A stretch of DNA of 64,000 nucleotides from an uncultured Granulosicoccaceae bacterium. GTDB lineage: Bacteria > Pseudomonadota > Gammaproteobacteria > Granulosicoccales > Granulosicoccaceae. How positions within the stretch are numbered: the first letter of the stretch is position 1; each line of letters opens with the position of its first letter. The notes under the pieces were generated by a model. It had not been told where the DNA came from, did not search any database, and worked only from the letters and a program-made list of their open reading frames with translations. The stretch is taken from positions 88,334-152,333 of the forward strand of contig CALLMF010000005.1 in the NCBI GenBank assembly GCA_938006335.1, read 5' to 3'. This document shows, one piece after another, positions 1 to 8,789 of this stretch. Both the position numbers and the translations under genes were made by a program.

Positions 1-1110
1 GTCATCCAGATCGTGACCGGCATCTTCCTTACCATGAACTACAAGCCGGACGGCGCCAAGGCGTTTGCATCGGTCGAGTACATCATGCGCGACGTCAACT
101 TCGGTTGGCTCATTCGCTACATGCACTCCACCGGCGCTTCGGCGTTCTTCGTGGTCGTCTACCTGCACATGTTCAGAGCGCTGATGTACGGCTCCTACAA
201 GAAGCCGCGCGAGCTGCTGTGGGTGTTCGGGATGCTCATCTACGTTGCACTGATGGCAGAAGCCTTCATGGGCTACCTGCTGCCCTGGGGTCAGATGAGC
301 TACTGGGGCGCCCAGGTCATCATCTCCCTGTTCGGTGCCATTCCGTTTGGTATCGGCGATGCGGTGACCTTGTGGCTCAAGGGCGATTACATCGTCTCCG
401 ATGCGACGCTCAACCGCTTTTTTGCGCTGCATGTCATCGCGGTACCGCTGGTACTGATCGGGCTGGTTGCCGGTCACATCATGGCGCTGCACGAAGTCGG
501 CTCCAACAACCCCGACGGCATCGAGATCAAGAAGAACAAGAACTCGGCCGGTATCCCGAAAGACGGCATCCCGTTTCACCCGTACTACACCGTGAAGGAT
601 CTGGTCGCCATCGTGATCTTCCTGATCGTGTTCTTCGCGGTGGTGTTCTTTGCGCCGGAAATGGGCGGCTATTTCCTGGAGCACGCCAACTTCATCCCGG
701 CAGACCCCTTGAAGACACCTGAGCACATCGCTCCCGTCTGGTACTTCACGCCGTTCTACGCGATCCTTCGCGCGGTTCCCGACAAGCTCGGTGGTGTCAT
801 GGCCATGGGTGGTGCAATCGTGGTGCTGTTCCTGCTGCCATGGCTGGATCGTAGTCCGATCCGTTCCATCCGCTACCGTGCCAACTGGTACAAGATCATG
901 TTGTTCGTGTTTGCTGCCAACTTCCTCATGCTCGGCTACCTGGGCATCAAGCCTGCGACCGACCTCTACACCCTGATGTCGCGTATCGGCACGCTCATCT
1001 ACTTCGGCTACTTCCCGCTTCTGTTCATCCTCAGCAAGAACGAGGTTGGCAAGCCCTTGCCGGATCGGGTGACCTACCACGGCCACGGCCGTGCCGGGGA
1101 GGCATCATGA
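1..1110 (+). CDS. petB: Cytochrome b subunit of the bc1 complex (5' truncated by window edge)
   Basis: This is the cytochrome b subunit of the ubiquinol-cytochrome c reductase, an inner-membrane protein that carries two b-type hemes and the Qo and Qi quinone sites. The reading frame is already open at base 1, so the N-terminus lies outside the window and about 369 residues are visible. Two pairs of heme-ligand type histidines are seen (HSTG...YLHMF and ALHV...GHIMALHE), along with a string of hydrophobic segments. The Qo-site motif reads PVWY instead of the PEWY of mitochondria and alphaproteobacteria. The C-terminal part with three further membrane segments is present, so this is a full-length proteobacterial cytochrome b and not a split cytochrome b6/subunit IV. 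Its stop overlaps the petC start by ATGA. Confidence 0.96.
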   Translation, partial: VIQIVTGIFLTMNYKPDGAKAFASVEYIMRDVNFGWLIRYMHSTGASAFFVVVYLHMFRALMYGSYKKPRELLWVFGMLIYVALMAEAFMGYLLPWGQMSYWGAQVIISLFGAIPFGIGDAVTLWLKGDYIVSDATLNRFFALHVIAVPLVLIGLVAGHIMALHEVGSNNPDGIEIKKNKNSAGIPKDGIPFHPYYTVKDLVAIVIFLIVFFAVVFFAPEMGGYFLEHANFIPADPLKTPEHIAPVWYFTPFYAILRAVPDKLGGVMAMGGAIVVLFLLPWLDRSPIRSIRYRANWYKIMLFVFAANFLMLGYLGIKPATDLYTLMSRIGTLIYFGYFPLLFILSKNEVGKPLPDRVTYHGHGRAGEAS

Positions 1111-1886
1111 TGGCGGGAATCACTTCACGCCTGGCGGCGGCACTGCCGCTGACCCTGCCTCTGACCCTGGCGCTGATGCTCGGTGCAGCGTCGGCACCGG
1201 CATGGTCTGCCGGCGCGGGTGCGGCACTCGAAACGCCTCGCATCGATCAGGGCAATGTGCGCTCCCTGCAGAGTGGCGCTCGCCACTTCATCAACAATTG
1301 CATGGGTTGCCACAGCGTCGAGTACAGCCGTTACAGCCGTCTGGCTGAAGATCTGCAGCTGGACGAGACGGATGTGGAAGCCAACTTCATCTTTACCACG
1401 GACGCGGATGGCGAGCCCACCAAGATCGGCTCGCTCATGACCAATAACATGACCAAGGAGTACGGCGCCACCGCCTTTGGCGTCAAGCCGCCTGATCTGT
1501 CGTTGACAGCCCGGTCGCGCGGTACGGACTGGATCTACACCTTCCTGAAGACGTTCTACCTCGACCCGGACCGTGCCGGCACTGGCGTCAACAACGTGGT
1601 CTATCCGGGGACGGCCATGCCCCACGTGTTGTGGAAGTATCAAGGTTGGCAGGAACTCGGCGAAGACAGCCACGGCGATGCTGCGCTGACACTGGCAGAG
1701 CCCGGAGTGATGTCTCCTGACGAGTACGACACGATGATTTCGGACATCACCAACTTCCTGGGCTACGTCGCCGATCCGATCAAGGAAACCCGACACAGCA
1801 TGGGTGTTCTCGTGATGCTGTTTCTGCTCGTGCTGCTGGTCGGCTCCTGGTTCCTCAAGAAGGAATACTGGAAAGACGTCGTCTGA
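1107..1886 (+). CDS. petC: Cytochrome c1
   Basis: This is the cytochrome c1 subunit of the bc1 complex; it accepts electrons from the Rieske protein and passes them to soluble cytochrome c in the periplasm. The 259-residue product begins with a signal peptide (hydrophobic stretch to about residue 35 ending in an APAWSA-type cleavage region). The heme c attachment motif CMGCH follows near residue 68. A single C-terminal membrane anchor ([19 protein letters not shown]) ends in a lysine-rich cytoplasmic tail. The start codon overlaps the petB stop by 4 bp, which indicates translational coupling. Confidence 0.96.
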   Translation: MMAGITSRLAAALPLTLPLTLALMLGAASAPAWSAGAGAALETPRIDQGNVRSLQSGARHFINNCMGCHSVEYSRYSRLAEDLQLDETDVEANFIFTTDADGEPTKIGSLMTNNMTKEYGATAFGVKPPDLSLTARSRGTDWIYTFLKTFYLDPDRAGTGVNNVVYPGTAMPHVLWKYQGWQELGEDSHGDAALTLAEPGVMSPDEYDTMISDITNFLGYVADPIKETRHSMGVLVMLFLLVLLVGSWFLKKEYWKDVV

Positions 1887-1890
1887 TCCG

Positions 1891-2505
1891 GTGTCCGGAA
1901 CCCGACGCAGTCTGCCGGTGCTCTACTCGGACCCTTTGGCCATCGATAGCCATCGGGTCCGGTTTGTACTCGAGGAAAAACGAATCGACTTCACCTGCGT
2001 TGACGTTGCCGCCGGGGACGTCAACGCGGAGTTGTTGGCTCATGAGCCTTCGGGCGCGACCCCGGTGTTTGCCGACCGCGAGCTTGCGCTCTACGACTGG
2101 CAAGTCATCATCGATTACATTGACGAACGCTTCCCGCATCCGCCGCTGATGCCCATGGACCCCGTGTCGAGGGCACAGACACGACAGGCCCGCGCCCGAC
2201 TTCGCAAGGACTGGGATAGTCTGCTCCCCGCGACGGGGGACGCGATCACGGCTCCCTCGGCGGCGCAGTTGAAGGCGGCCTTGAGCGAGGCGGCCGAGCT
2301 ATTTGCCGTCAAGCGGTATTTTCTGTCCGACGAGTTCTCGCTGCTGGACATCACACTCGGCCCGCTGTTGTGGCGTCTGCGCGGTTATGGCATCGTTCTC
2401 GACGAAGGGGCTGAGCCGATTGCGACCTATGCTCAGCGCCTGTTCGCGCGTCCGGGTTTTCAAGCAAGCCTCAGCGATGCTGAGAAGGCCATGAGCGAGT
2501 CATGA
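1891..2505 (+). CDS. sspA: Stringent starvation protein A (GST-fold transcription regulator)
   Basis: SspA is a glutathione S-transferase-fold protein that binds RNA polymerase and affects stationary-phase and stress transcription. The 204-residue product matches the family length. It carries the very conserved DERFPHPPLMP block near residues 74-84 and the FLSDEFSLLD block in the helical domain. The start is a GTG four bases after the petC stop with no obvious Shine-Dalgarno, so translation is probably coupled to petC. It is followed 7 bp later by sspB, the usual petBC-sspAB arrangement of gammaproteobacteria. Confidence 0.94.
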   Translation: MSGTRRSLPVLYSDPLAIDSHRVRFVLEEKRIDFTCVDVAAGDVNAELLAHEPSGATPVFADRELALYDWQVIIDYIDERFPHPPLMPMDPVSRAQTRQARARLRKDWDSLLPATGDAITAPSAAQLKAALSEAAELFAVKRYFLSDEFSLLDITLGPLLWRLRGYGIVLDEGAEPIATYAQRLFARPGFQASLSDAEKAMSES

Positions 2506-2512
2506 ACGGCAG

Positions 2513-2956
2513 GTGAGTGAGGTGACGTCTAGCAGACCGTATTTGATCAGAGCGCTCTACGAGTGGATCGTCGACAACGGCTTCACGCCGTATATGTTGG
2601 TCGATACCGCAGGGGACCGCGTGACAGTACCGAGTGCCTTCGTCGAGAACGGCCGCATCATCCTGAATATCAGCCCTGAGGCCACGCACAGCCTGGTGCT
2701 GGGCAATGATGCTGTGACTTTCAACGCCCGATTCAGTGGCACGGCCATGGACGTACACGTACCGGTGGCTGGAGTTCTCGCCATCTATGCCCGTGAAAAC
2801 GGACAAGGCATGATGTTCGGCGAGCAGGACGACACTCCGCCGGAGCCGGGCCCCAAGCCAGGCGCTCCCAGATCCGTCGATACCGGCGACGCACCGCCGC
2901 CGCCGCCCGCCGGCTCATCCAAGACAGAGCGCCCGACCCTGAAAATCGTGAAGTAG
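2513..2956 (+). CDS. sspB: ClpXP protease specificity-enhancing factor SspB
   Basis: SspB is an adaptor that binds ssrA-tagged peptides and delivers them to the ClpXP protease. The 147-residue product has the folded tag-binding domain (start SRPYLIRALYEWIVDNG, then ISPEATHSL and NARFSG blocks). A long acidic and proline-rich linker follows. The protein ends in RPTLKIVK, which fits the short ClpX-docking tail of this family. A GTG start follows sspA directly, so the two are very likely co-transcribed with petBC. Confidence 0.95.
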   Translation: MSEVTSSRPYLIRALYEWIVDNGFTPYMLVDTAGDRVTVPSAFVENGRIILNISPEATHSLVLGNDAVTFNARFSGTAMDVHVPVAGVLAIYARENGQGMMFGEQDDTPPEPGPKPGAPRSVDTGDAPPPPPAGSSKTERPTLKIVK

Positions 2957-2966
2957 GGACAGACCA

Positions 2967-3386
2967 CTAGCAGGCTGACTGAACCCAGGTAAGGCGCTGA
3001 CCCTCCCAGCTTAAATCGCCTGGGGCGCCGAAGCGCGCCGGGCATATCCCGATGACATCGATGCGCGCCGGGCGACGCGGGTCGGCGTGTTGCTGCAGCC
3101 ATGCGCGTGCGGTGATGCGTAGCTTGCGTGCCTTGGCATACGTCACGCTTGCCAGTGGTCCGCCGTAGTCCAGGCGGCTGCGATAGCGCACTTCGACAAA
3201 TACGATGCCACGGCTCGCGGGGTCGGCACAGACGAGATCCAGTTCGCCTCTGCGACGCAGGTATCCGCGTTCGAGTATGTGCAAGCCCCGGGACTCCAGA
3301 AAGCGCCCCGCGGACGCTTCGGCGGCATCCCCTCGGGTCTGCTTGACTGTTCTGGAGCCGGTCTCGTTCTGTATTTTCTGATGCAT
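2967..3386 (-). CDS. yraN: YraN/UPF0102 family endonuclease-like protein
   Basis: This is a small restriction-endonuclease-fold protein of the UPF0102 family whose cellular role is not established. The 139-residue product shows the family order: G-D-A-A-E-A near residue 20, GYLRRRGELDLV with the acidic catalytic-type residues, and VFVEVRYR as the (E/Q)xK-like strand. In this protein the last motif reads VEVRYR, as in many family members. It lies downstream of lpoA on the same strand, 41 bp away, as in other gammaproteobacteria, and converges on sspB with a 10-bp gap. Confidence 0.9.
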   Translation of the reverse strand: MHQKIQNETGSRTVKQTRGDAAEASAGRFLESRGLHILERGYLRRRGELDLVCADPASRGIVFVEVRYRSRLDYGGPLASVTYAKARKLRITARAWLQQHADPRRPARIDVIGICPARFGAPGDLSWEGQRLTWVQSAC

Positions 3387-3427
3387 TCGAGGACCCTCCC
3401 TGGTCCATCGTCATGGTGAGCGTTAGG

Positions 3428-5413
3428 TCAGTTGATGCGTCGTCCGCGGGTACCGACGGCCGCATCGTCTGCGGTATCGATCTGGTCGACACGTACCGAC
3501 ACACCCTCCTGATACTGCGCCCAGTCCAGCCGACGTTGCACGCGCCCGTCACTCCCTAGAGAAAGCTCACCGGTAAAACCGCGGATGCGCCCGCCTTCGG
3601 CAATGGTGTCCAGCGAATTGATCAAGGTCCAGGCATCGGCACCAAGCGCATAGAGTGGTCCGAACACGCCTTGCGCAGAAGGGAACTCGTTGAGAATGGC
3701 GCTCTTGACCGGGTTGTTGTCCATCGCCGGGTCCAGCGCCCACGGGGAGTCGGTGTAGAAGATCGTGTTGAGATCGCTGTTGGCTTTGGTATCGTCAGTG
3801 ACTGAAGCCACACGTGAAGTTGAAAACCTGGGTAGCCCGCGTGCGCGGAAAAAATCGAGCTGCGGCCGCACCGAGCGCGCCTGCTCATTGCCCATCGCCA
3901 GAAACACCATGTCCACGTCCTGCCGAATGGCGGGCTCGAAGAACAGTCGCTCACCGAGAACATTGCTCAGCGTACGAAAGCGGCTGTCGCTCGCATCGAT
4001 GGCGAGTGCTTCGCGGATCTGTGCCGAGTAGTCATACTGATCGTTGGGCAGGACAGCGACATGAACCACGTCGCCTCCACGCGCATACATCGCTTCCTGG
4101 AAGGCGCGCGCTTCGCGATCACCCCGTGAGTCGTCGCTTTGCAACACGATGGCCGTGTCCAGTGAAAGCGCCATCGCGCGAGCCGCGGCGCCGCGCGCCT
4201 CGTCTTCGGGTGCCAGGCCAAACTGGATGATGTTTTCGCCGGAGCTTCTTCCGCCGATGTTCTCTACGGTATTGAGTGTGATGGTGGGGACAGAGATCAG
4301 TCGTTGCGTCACTATCGCTGCGACCGCTTCCTTGCGCAGCGGGCCGATGATGGCATCGGCGCCTTCCCGAACGGCATTCTCATAAGCGGTGCGCGCAAAT
4401 GCCGGGCTGACTCCGATGTCGTAAAAACGCAAGTCCGGTACACGCGCAGTGCGGCCGGCTTCGTTGCGAGCGGCGATCATGCCGTCGCGTATGGCGGCGG
4501 AAGCCGAGCCCGTACGCGAATCGGTCAGCGGTAGCAGCACCGCGACGGCGGTGATGTCCGTGCCGCCGGTCGAAATGCCTTCGAAGTCCGTTGGTGTCTC
4601 CAGGGCTGCCACAAAGTCGCCATTGGCCGGGTGATCCGGAAACAGGGTTTGCCACTGCGAAAACACCTCTCGCCGCTCGGCGACGTCCGGGCCGGCGTCT
4701 GCATTGGCGAGTGCGAGCTCGACCCAACCCTGGTAGACATCGCCACGCACGTTGGTCGTCAGCCGTTGCAAGGTGGAGAGCGGCAGTGCACTGAGCATTT
4801 GCCACGTGCCGGCCTGGCTGCGCTCGATCACGACGGGGTCGGTCAGCTGCGACTCGAGTCCGATGCGTGCCTGCAGTTCCTGGTCGGCGTCGCCGGTCCG
4901 GGAATGGACCTGGGCGCGGGTTTCGTAGACGCGTGCGCGATGCAGGGACGACAGCACGTCTTCCGGTTGCGGCAGCGCCTCCAGGGCGCCTTCCGGGTTG
5001 TCGTCCAGCAGGCGCGCCTTGGCGACGAGGATATTGCGGCGTTGGACCAGTTCGAGCGTGGCGAGCTCCAGCGGCACAGCGTCAAGCTTGGTCCGCCCTG
5101 GCGCCCCAAGTCCACGGTCAAAGAGAATTTCCGCAGCGATGATCAGGTAGTCCTGCTGCTCCTCGATGCTGTCGGCACCGGCGGCCTTGTCGGTGTACAC
5201 ATCCGCTGCCGCGATGGGCTGCCCGCGCTGCAGCTGCCGGCGTGCAGCCGGGTCTGTTACGCTCGCAAAACCCGGTTCGTCGGGCAGGGCAGGTGACGAC
5301 GAGGTGGCACAGCCGGCAGTGACGCCGAGTGTCGCGACAAGCACCATGCCGGCAAACCAGCGAACGCCGCGTGCGGGCGCGCTCTTCAACCTTTCATTGA
5401 TTGCGTAGTTCAT
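3428..5413 (-). CDS. lpoA: Penicillin-binding protein activator LpoA (outer-membrane lipoprotein)
   Basis: LpoA is an outer-membrane lipoprotein that reaches through the periplasm to activate the transpeptidase PBP1a. The start chosen is the ATG at 5413, giving 661 residues that begin with a basic stretch, a hydrophobic core and the lipobox-type sequence GVTAGC. The N-terminal half is a TPR-like helical region. The C-terminal half (from about residue 270, TAVAVLLPLTD) is a periplasmic-binding-protein fold of the LppC family. The start codon shares the bases CATG with the rsmI start on the other strand, and no Shine-Dalgarno is seen at normal spacing. A longer frame extends upstream into rsmI but would lack a proper signal peptide. 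Confidence 0.92.
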   Translation of the reverse strand: MNYAINERLKSAPARGVRWFAGMVLVATLGVTAGCATSSSPALPDEPGFASVTDPAARRQLQRGQPIAAADVYTDKAAGADSIEEQQDYLIIAAEILFDRGLGAPGRTKLDAVPLELATLELVQRRNILVAKARLLDDNPEGALEALPQPEDVLSSLHRARVYETRAQVHSRTGDADQELQARIGLESQLTDPVVIERSQAGTWQMLSALPLSTLQRLTTNVRGDVYQGWVELALANADAGPDVAERREVFSQWQTLFPDHPANGDFVAALETPTDFEGISTGGTDITAVAVLLPLTDSRTGSASAAIRDGMIAARNEAGRTARVPDLRFYDIGVSPAFARTAYENAVREGADAIIGPLRKEAVAAIVTQRLISVPTITLNTVENIGGRSSGENIIQFGLAPEDEARGAAARAMALSLDTAIVLQSDDSRGDREARAFQEAMYARGGDVVHVAVLPNDQYDYSAQIREALAIDASDSRFRTLSNVLGERLFFEPAIRQDVDMVFLAMGNEQARSVRPQLDFFRARGLPRFSTSRVASVTDDTKANSDLNTIFYTDSPWALDPAMDNNPVKSAILNEFPSAQGVFGPLYALGADAWTLINSLDTIAEGGRIRGFTGELSLGSDGRVQRRLDWAQYQEGVSVRVDQIDTADDAAVGTRGRRIN

Positions 5414-6284
5414 GGCGCGTGAGCATACGCTGTACCTCGTTGCCACGCCAATTGGCAACCTCGATGACATCAGTCAGAGAGCCGTCACCACGCTCCGTGA
5501 CGTGGTGACAATCTACGCTGAAGACACGCGCCATAGCAGGCGACTGCTGCAGGCCCATGGCATCTCGACACCGGTACACACACTGCACGAGCACAACGAG
5601 GCCGAGCGCGCGGACGAGATCGCGCGGCGCATCGCCGAGAGCGGCAGCGCCGCGCTGATCAGTGATGCGGGGACGCCGTTGATATCGGACCCCGGTTACC
5701 GTCTGGTCAAGGCCTGCGTCAGCATGGGGGTAACGGTGTCTCCGGTGCCCGGGGCCTGCGCGCTGATTGCCGCTATCAGCGCCTCGGGCTTGCCGACGGA
5801 CCGTTTTTCCTACGCCGGGTTTCCGCCGGCTCGCGGAGCGGTGCGTGCGGCCTGGTTTGCCGAACATGCCCGCTCGGCGCACACGGTGGTCTTTTATGAG
5901 TCCCCGCACCGCATCCTCGATGCGGTCGAGCAGATCGTTGCGCACAGTGGTGCCGGCCACCCACTGGTGCTGGGGCGGGAGATCACCAAGCGCTTTGAAA
6001 CGTTTTTGCGCGGCACGGCAGCTGAGGTGCTCGAGCAATTGCGAGCCGATGCCAACCAGCAACGAGGGGAGTTTGTCGTGGTGCTGGGTGCTGCCACGCG
6101 CGCGCTGGACGAGCACCTTATAGAGAGCTCCGTTGATGCGGTGATTGGCACGCTGACACCGCACTTGCCACCGAAGACGGTGGCTCGAATCCTTGCTGAT
6201 CTCGGCAGTATCTCGCGTCGTGACGCCTATGCTCGGGTGCTGGCCTTGCGCGGTGAGCAGGACGAGTCGGCAGGGCTTCCCTAG
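5412..6284 (+). CDS. rsmI: 16S rRNA 2'-O-ribose methyltransferase RsmI (C1402)
   Basis: RsmI methylates the 2'-hydroxyl of cytidine 1402 in the decoding centre of 16S rRNA, using S-adenosylmethionine. The 290-residue product has the tetrapyrrole-methylase fold signatures: LVATPIGNLDDIS at the N-terminus, EDTRHSRRLL, LISDAGTPLISDPGYRLV and VPGACALIAAIS. An in-frame TAG lies just upstream, so the ATG at 5412 is the only reasonable start near the conserved N-terminus. It overlaps the divergent lpoA start. The RNase P RNA follows 41 bp downstream. Confidence 0.95.
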   Translation: MAREHTLYLVATPIGNLDDISQRAVTTLRDVVTIYAEDTRHSRRLLQAHGISTPVHTLHEHNEAERADEIARRIAESGSAALISDAGTPLISDPGYRLVKACVSMGVTVSPVPGACALIAAISASGLPTDRFSYAGFPPARGAVRAAWFAEHARSAHTVVFYESPHRILDAVEQIVAHSGAGHPLVLGREITKRFETFLRGTAAEVLEQLRADANQQRGEFVVVLGAATRALDEHLIESSVDAVIGTLTPHLPPKTVARILADLGSISRRDAYARVLALRGEQDESAGLP

Positions 6285-6311
6285 AAAGCTCCACGGCCGC
6301 ATCGCGCGCTT

Positions 6312-6319
6312 GCTATGCT
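6312..6319 (+). promoter_or_regulatory. Extended -10 promoter element of rnpB
   Basis: The sequence TGCTATGCT is an extended -10 element placed so that transcription would begin about 7 bases later, at 6326. That is exactly the first base of the helix P1 of the RNase P RNA. No good -35 element is visible, which fits an extended -10 promoter. Confidence 0.55.
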
Positions 6320-6325
6320 CGGCGC

Positions 6326-6699
<374 letters not shown>

Positions 6700-6924
6700 C
6701 AGCCTGCGCACCCATAAAACCCATTGGCAGGCAGCGCCGCCTCAGGCTCAAATGAAAACTCTTTGAAACAGAACTGCGTGCGCCAGAGATTCGGCAGTGA
6801 CCTGCGCCACTGTTCTAATCACGATTCGAGCAGCTGCCCCTAAGCCATTGATTTGAGCCTTTCGGGGCTCGCTCCTAACTCCTTGTCGTAGAAGGCAAAA
6901 AACTTGATTTAAGCCGCGATTTCG
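6700..6924. other. Intergenic region between rnpB and the mra promoter
   Basis: This stretch has no credible gene; frames crossing it are weak or antisense. It holds a short hairpin GAGCC-TTTCGG-GGCTC near 6856-6871 without a T-run, and an imperfect GCCTGC...GCAGGC pair shortly after rnpB. Either could help end rnpB transcription, but neither is a convincing terminator. Confidence 0.5.
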
Positions 6925-6953
6925 TTGCTGAGGTCGTGTGTGATCCGTATAGT
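6925..6953 (+). promoter_or_regulatory. Sigma70 promoter of the dcw cluster (Pmra)
   Basis: A -35 hexamer TTGCTG (6925-6930) and a -10 hexamer TATAGT (6948-6953) are separated by exactly 17 bp. Transcription would begin near 6960, giving a leader of about 43 nt before mraZ. This is the only strong promoter seen ahead of the division cluster. Confidence 0.7.
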
Positions 6954-6997
6954 GGCAGCAGATGCCCGTCAGTGGCATTTTGTGGGAATTCATCCCG
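6952..6997 (+). promoter_or_regulatory. Candidate MraZ operator (10-bp phased GTGGCA/GTGGGA boxes)
   Basis: GTGGCA occurs at 6952 and 6972 and GTGGGA at 6982, all on the same 10-bp register; weaker boxes fall at 6962 and 6992. MraZ proteins are known to bind several direct repeats with a TGGGN/GTGG core in this spacing just ahead of their own gene. The first box overlaps the -10 element, which fits autorepression of the whole cluster. Confidence 0.6.
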
Positions 6998-7002
6998 GAG
7001 CC

Positions 7003-7464
7003 ATGCGATTTCGCGGAATTACAAAGATCAGTGTCGACGCCAAGGGCCGCATTGCGGTGCCAAAGCACCATCGCGACACCCTGATCGACAACGGCATCTC
7101 CGAGATCGTCGTGACCGCGGACCTGTCCGGCTGTTTGCTGGTCTATCCCATGCCCGTGTGGCAGGAGATCGAGGACAAATTGGTCGATCTGCCCAATAAC
7201 AATCCAAAGGCTCGTCGAATCCAGCGTCTCTACATCGGCTACGCAACGCCGATGGAGCTCGACGGCACCGGACGTATCCTGCTGCCCGCCGAGCTTCGTG
7301 AGTACGCCGGCATGGACCGCAAGGTGGTGCTGATCGGGCAAGGTCGAAAGCTCGAGCTATGGGATGAGCAGGCCTGGACCAGCGAGAACGAAAGCTGGAG
7401 AGACGACAGGGGCACCGAGAGTGAAATGCCGCCGCCTGACGCCCTGCAGAGCATCAGTTTCTGA
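7003..7464 (+). CDS. mraZ: Transcriptional regulator MraZ
   Basis: MraZ is a DNA-binding ring protein with two AbrB-like domains that controls the division and cell-wall cluster. The 153-residue product starts at the ATG at 7003 with MRFRGITKISVDAKGRIAVP, which is the conserved first AbrB half. The second half carries MELDGTGRILLPAELREYA, the repeated DxxGRxxxP signature. A longer frame beginning at 6925 was rejected because it would start inside the promoter and lacks similarity. The stop overlaps the rsmH start as TGATG. Confidence 0.95.
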   Translation: MRFRGITKISVDAKGRIAVPKHHRDTLIDNGISEIVVTADLSGCLLVYPMPVWQEIEDKLVDLPNNNPKARRIQRLYIGYATPMELDGTGRILLPAELREYAGMDRKVVLIGQGRKLELWDEQAWTSENESWRDDRGTESEMPPPDALQSISF

Positions 7465-8402
7465 TGGAAGCAGCTGGAACACACATACCCGTGTTGCTCG
7501 ATGAAGCGCTCGATGCCCTCGCGCTGCGCGAGGACGGTCGTTACGTTGACGCAACCTTCGGGCGCGGTGGGCACGCGTCCAGCCTGCTCGAACGCCTCGG
7601 TGCCAGCGGCAGTCTGTTGGCCGTGGATCGGGATCCGGATGCGGTCGCAGTGGCGCAGCAGCGCTTTGCCGACGATTCGCGTTTCACGATCCGGCAAGCG
7701 AACTTCGCTGCGATAGAGGCAGTGGTCGATGCTGCCGGCTGGCGTGGCCGTGTTGACGGCCTGCTCGCCGATCTCGGCGTGTCATCACCACAACTGGATG
7801 TTGCCGAGCGTGGTTTTGGTTTTTCCCGTGATGGCGAGCTGGACATGCGCATGGATCCCGGTAGCGGCGAGTCAGCGGCCGAGTGGTTGGCCCAGGTCGA
7901 TGAAGGCCTGCTCGCTGATGTGCTCAAGCGATACGGAGAAGAACGCTACGCCAAGCGTATTGCTGCGGCGATCGTGCAGGCCCGTCAGGAGCAGCCGATT
8001 CGGCGCACCACCGAGCTGGCCGAGATCGTGAAGGCGGCGCACCCGCGCTGGGAGCGCCATCATCACCCGGCTACGCGCACCTTCCAGGCCATCCGTATCG
8101 CGATCAACGGAGAACTTGATGCGCTTGAGTCGTTGCTTGGCAGCGCCGCCAACATCCTCTCGCGCGGGGCGCGTCTGGCGATCATCAGTTTTCATTCCCT
8201 GGAAGACCGTCTGGTGAAGCGAGCTTTGCGCAAACCACCGCCTGATCCGAACCTTCCGCGCGATCTGCCGCTGCCGCCCGGATACGAGGAAGCCATCCAC
8301 CCCTGGCGTACGGTCGGAAAGCCGGTGCGCGCGTCAGTTGCGGAGCTGGATGGCAATCCACGCGCACGTAGCGCTGTGCTGCGCATAGCGGAGCGCACAT
8401 GA
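7464..8402 (+). CDS. rsmH: 16S rRNA N4-methyltransferase RsmH (C1402)
   Basis: RsmH methylates N4 of cytidine 1402 in 16S rRNA, the same nucleotide whose ribose is modified by RsmI upstream. The 312-residue product has HIPVLLDEALDAL at the N-terminus, the AdoMet-binding DATFGRGGHA loop, LADLGVSSPQLD, and the C-terminal FHSLEDRLVKRAL block. The start overlaps the mraZ stop and the stop overlaps the ftsL start (ATGA). Confidence 0.97.
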   Translation: MEAAGTHIPVLLDEALDALALREDGRYVDATFGRGGHASSLLERLGASGSLLAVDRDPDAVAVAQQRFADDSRFTIRQANFAAIEAVVDAAGWRGRVDGLLADLGVSSPQLDVAERGFGFSRDGELDMRMDPGSGESAAEWLAQVDEGLLADVLKRYGEERYAKRIAAAIVQARQEQPIRRTTELAEIVKAAHPRWERHHHPATRTFQAIRIAINGELDALESLLGSAANILSRGARLAIISFHSLEDRLVKRALRKPPPDPNLPRDLPLPPGYEEAIHPWRTVGKPVRASVAELDGNPRARSAVLRIAERT

Positions 8403-8779
8403 GCGAGTCCGCTGCCAACGTGGGTCGTCCCAGCGTCAATCTCTCTGCGCACAGCTCGGCATCGCTTGCGTCGCCAGGTTCCGGGCTTGATGTATCCGAT
8501 GCGTGGAATATTGCTGCGCTTGCGCTGGCGGGCCTGTGCTGTTGCTCGGCAATTGCCGTCGTGTACACAAAGCACTTGTCGCGCGCCGTGTGGGCTGATA
8601 TCAGCGTGAGCCGCGCGGCCATTGACGAGTTGAGTGTTGATTGGAGTCGACTGCAGATCGAGCAGAGCACCTTCTCTGACCATGGTCGCGTAGAGCGCGC
8701 GGCGCGTGATCGACTCGGCATGACCTATCCCTCGCTCGAGACCACTCGTTTCATCGTGAGTGAGCCGTCGCGTCCATGA
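8399..8779 (+). CDS. ftsL: Cell division protein FtsL
   Basis: FtsL is a bitopic inner-membrane protein that joins FtsB and FtsQ in the divisome core. The 126-residue product has an N-terminal cytoplasmic region, one membrane segment at about residues 38-62, and a short periplasmic coiled-coil region ending in the ERAARDRLGM motif typical of FtsL. Identity rests on this architecture and on the position between rsmH and ftsI. The N-terminal cytoplasmic region of nearly 40 residues is somewhat long. Confidence 0.92.
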   Translation: MSESAANVGRPSVNLSAHSSASLASPGSGLDVSDAWNIAALALAGLCCCSAIAVVYTKHLSRAVWADISVSRAAIDELSVDWSRLQIEQSTFSDHGRVERAARDRLGMTYPSLETTRFIVSEPSRP

Positions 8780-8789
8780 GTCGCCAGTC

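Noticed and set aside
6925..7002. Upstream extension of mraZ to give 179 residues
   Set aside because: It would start inside the -35 element of the promoter and lacks MraZ similarity before the ATG at 7003.
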